Both the position numbers and the translations under genes were made by a program. The notes under the pieces are model-generated. The model saw only the letters and a program-made list of their open reading frames with translations. It was not told where the DNA came from and did no database searches. Positions 5,803-6,455 of a DNA stretch of 6,455 nucleotides are shown in pieces. The DNA is from an uncultured Succinatimonas sp. (GTDB lineage: Bacteria > Pseudomonadota > Gammaproteobacteria > Enterobacterales > Succinivibrionaceae), in contig NZ_CAJKVK010000104.1 of assembly GCF_905203285.1 (NCBI RefSeq), forward strand, positions 1 through 6,455, in the 5' to 3' direction. Every line of letters starts with the position of its first letter. Position 1 is the stretch's first letter.

Positions 5803-6455
5803 CTACTGCTCAATTAATTTTAATGTGGCAAAAATAGGCAGATGGGAAGAAAACTCCTGCCAAGGCATGTGACCTTGATTGCCTTTTATAACAGTTACTG
5901 CAGATATTTCCCATACTTGGCCGCGATAGGTCAGAATATGCGATAAATCAAGAGCAGGATTTAATGCCGGATAGGTACGAAAATCTTCATTGCTCTGGGA
6001 ATCAACGAGGTTAAAGTAACGAGAAAGTTCATAAAGAACAGGTCCGTTTGCCGTATCGTTGAAATTTCCGGTTAAGACTTTTATTTTTAATTCTTTGTCG
6101 GTTATTGCATCGCTGTTATCATTCTGATTTTTTACAAAATCATTGATAGAACGAACTGCAGCGATTTTAGACTCAAGATCTTCGTTGTTTTCAAAAGCAG
6201 TGTTTAAAAATAAAACAGGGGAATCAAATTGCGGAAGTTTTATTTCCGCACACAATATAGGGGGTAAATGCTGATTGATATCCTGGTAATTGATTGAAAC
6301 AACATTTTCTATAGGATAATGGCTGATAAGACCGACTGAGCAGTTGCCGTCGTTTGTTTTATCAGATAAAACGAAGGAATAATCTATAAGGCGTGACAAC
6401 TCTTTAACAGCTTGTGAAAAAGATTCTGAAGTCATCTCTTTAGAACTTTCATTTA
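5803..6455 (-). CDS. EEP-superfamily protein, 3' part, diverged active site (partial)
   Basis: The C-terminal three quarters or so of an endonuclease/exonuclease/phosphatase fold can be read. An ATG exists at 6435, but the frame stays open upstream to the window edge (N-E-S-S-K-E before that Met). AAAGAG abuts the ATG with no spacing, and the N-terminal EEP strands with the metal-binding Asn and Gln-Glu motifs are absent. The real start therefore lies outside. Numbering from Met6435, the order of motifs fits the fold: GLISHYPI (35-42), LFLNTAF (75-81), LTGNFND (121-127), RTYPALNPALDLSHIL (153-168) and SSHLPIF (196-202). Hallmark residues differ: NTH is NTA, GDFN is GNFN and SDH is SSH. The bounds are clean and there is no internal stop. 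It converges on uvrC with 17 nt between stop codons and no clear terminator. Family members include nucleases and phosphodiesterases; no activity can be assigned. Confidence 0.6.
   Translation of the reverse strand, partial: NESSKEMTSESFSQAVKELSRLIDYSFVLSDKTNDGNCSVGLISHYPIENVVSINYQDINQHLPPILCAEIKLPQFDSPVLFLNTAFENNEDLESKIAAVRSINDFVKNQNDNSDAITDKELKIKVLTGNFNDTANGPVLYELSRYFNLVDSQSNEDFRTYPALNPALDLSHILTYRGQVWEISAVTVIKGNQGHMPWQEFSSHLPIFATLKLIEQ

Noticed and set aside
5778..5805. Bidirectional terminator between uvrC and the convergent gene
   Set aside because: Only a 5-bp stem (TAGAT with ATCTA) around an 18-nt loop and no proper T run.
5803..6435. A complete 210-residue gene starting at the ATG at 6435
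   Set aside because: The frame is open to the window edge, the ribosome-site spacing is zero, and the N-terminal EEP motifs are missing, so this is the end of a longer gene.

Overview
The window looks like chromosomal DNA of an AT-rich gammaproteobacterium. UvrC and the MetNIQ proteins read like E. coli-type family members, while codon use leans to A/T. A Succinivibrionaceae-like (Aeromonadales) host would fit, but that is an inference from protein style, not a taxonomic result. There are no rRNA or tRNA genes, insertion sequences, CRISPR arrays or phage genes.

Layout. Positions 1-275 hold no convincing gene. They are the leader of the methionine importer genes and contain a promoter-like pair, a perfect 14-bp palindrome, and two mutually exclusive hairpins, one of which ends in a T7 run (attenuator or terminator). 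Then come metN (ATPase, 276-1340) and metI (permease, 1309-2001), overlapping by 32 nt. A 212-nt gap follows with an intrinsic terminator and a candidate promoter. Next is metQ (periplasmic binding protein, 2214-2993), closed by a strong terminator. Together the three encode the high-affinity MetNIQ D/L-methionine ABC importer, with MetN carrying the C-terminal NIL domain used for feedback inhibition by methionine.

Only 9-10 nt after the metQ terminator begins a second unit. It consists of a full-length zinc-type macrodomain protein (protein-ADP-ribose hydrolase, 3054-3836) and uvrC (3836-5785). The two are joined by a TAATG stop-start overlap, so an enzyme that removes ADP-ribose is translationally coupled to the nucleotide excision repair endonuclease. 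UvrC has an extra charged N-terminal tail of roughly 36 residues.

Convergent to uvrC, with 17 nt between stop codons, is the 3' part of an endonuclease/exonuclease/phosphatase (EEP) superfamily gene on the minus strand. It runs off the right edge, and its reading frame stays open to the end of the window. Several hallmark active-site residues are replaced, so it may be a pseudoenzyme or a diverged branch.

The best leads for something undescribed are the macrodomain-uvrC coupling, the degenerate EEP protein, and the switch-like leader of metN.
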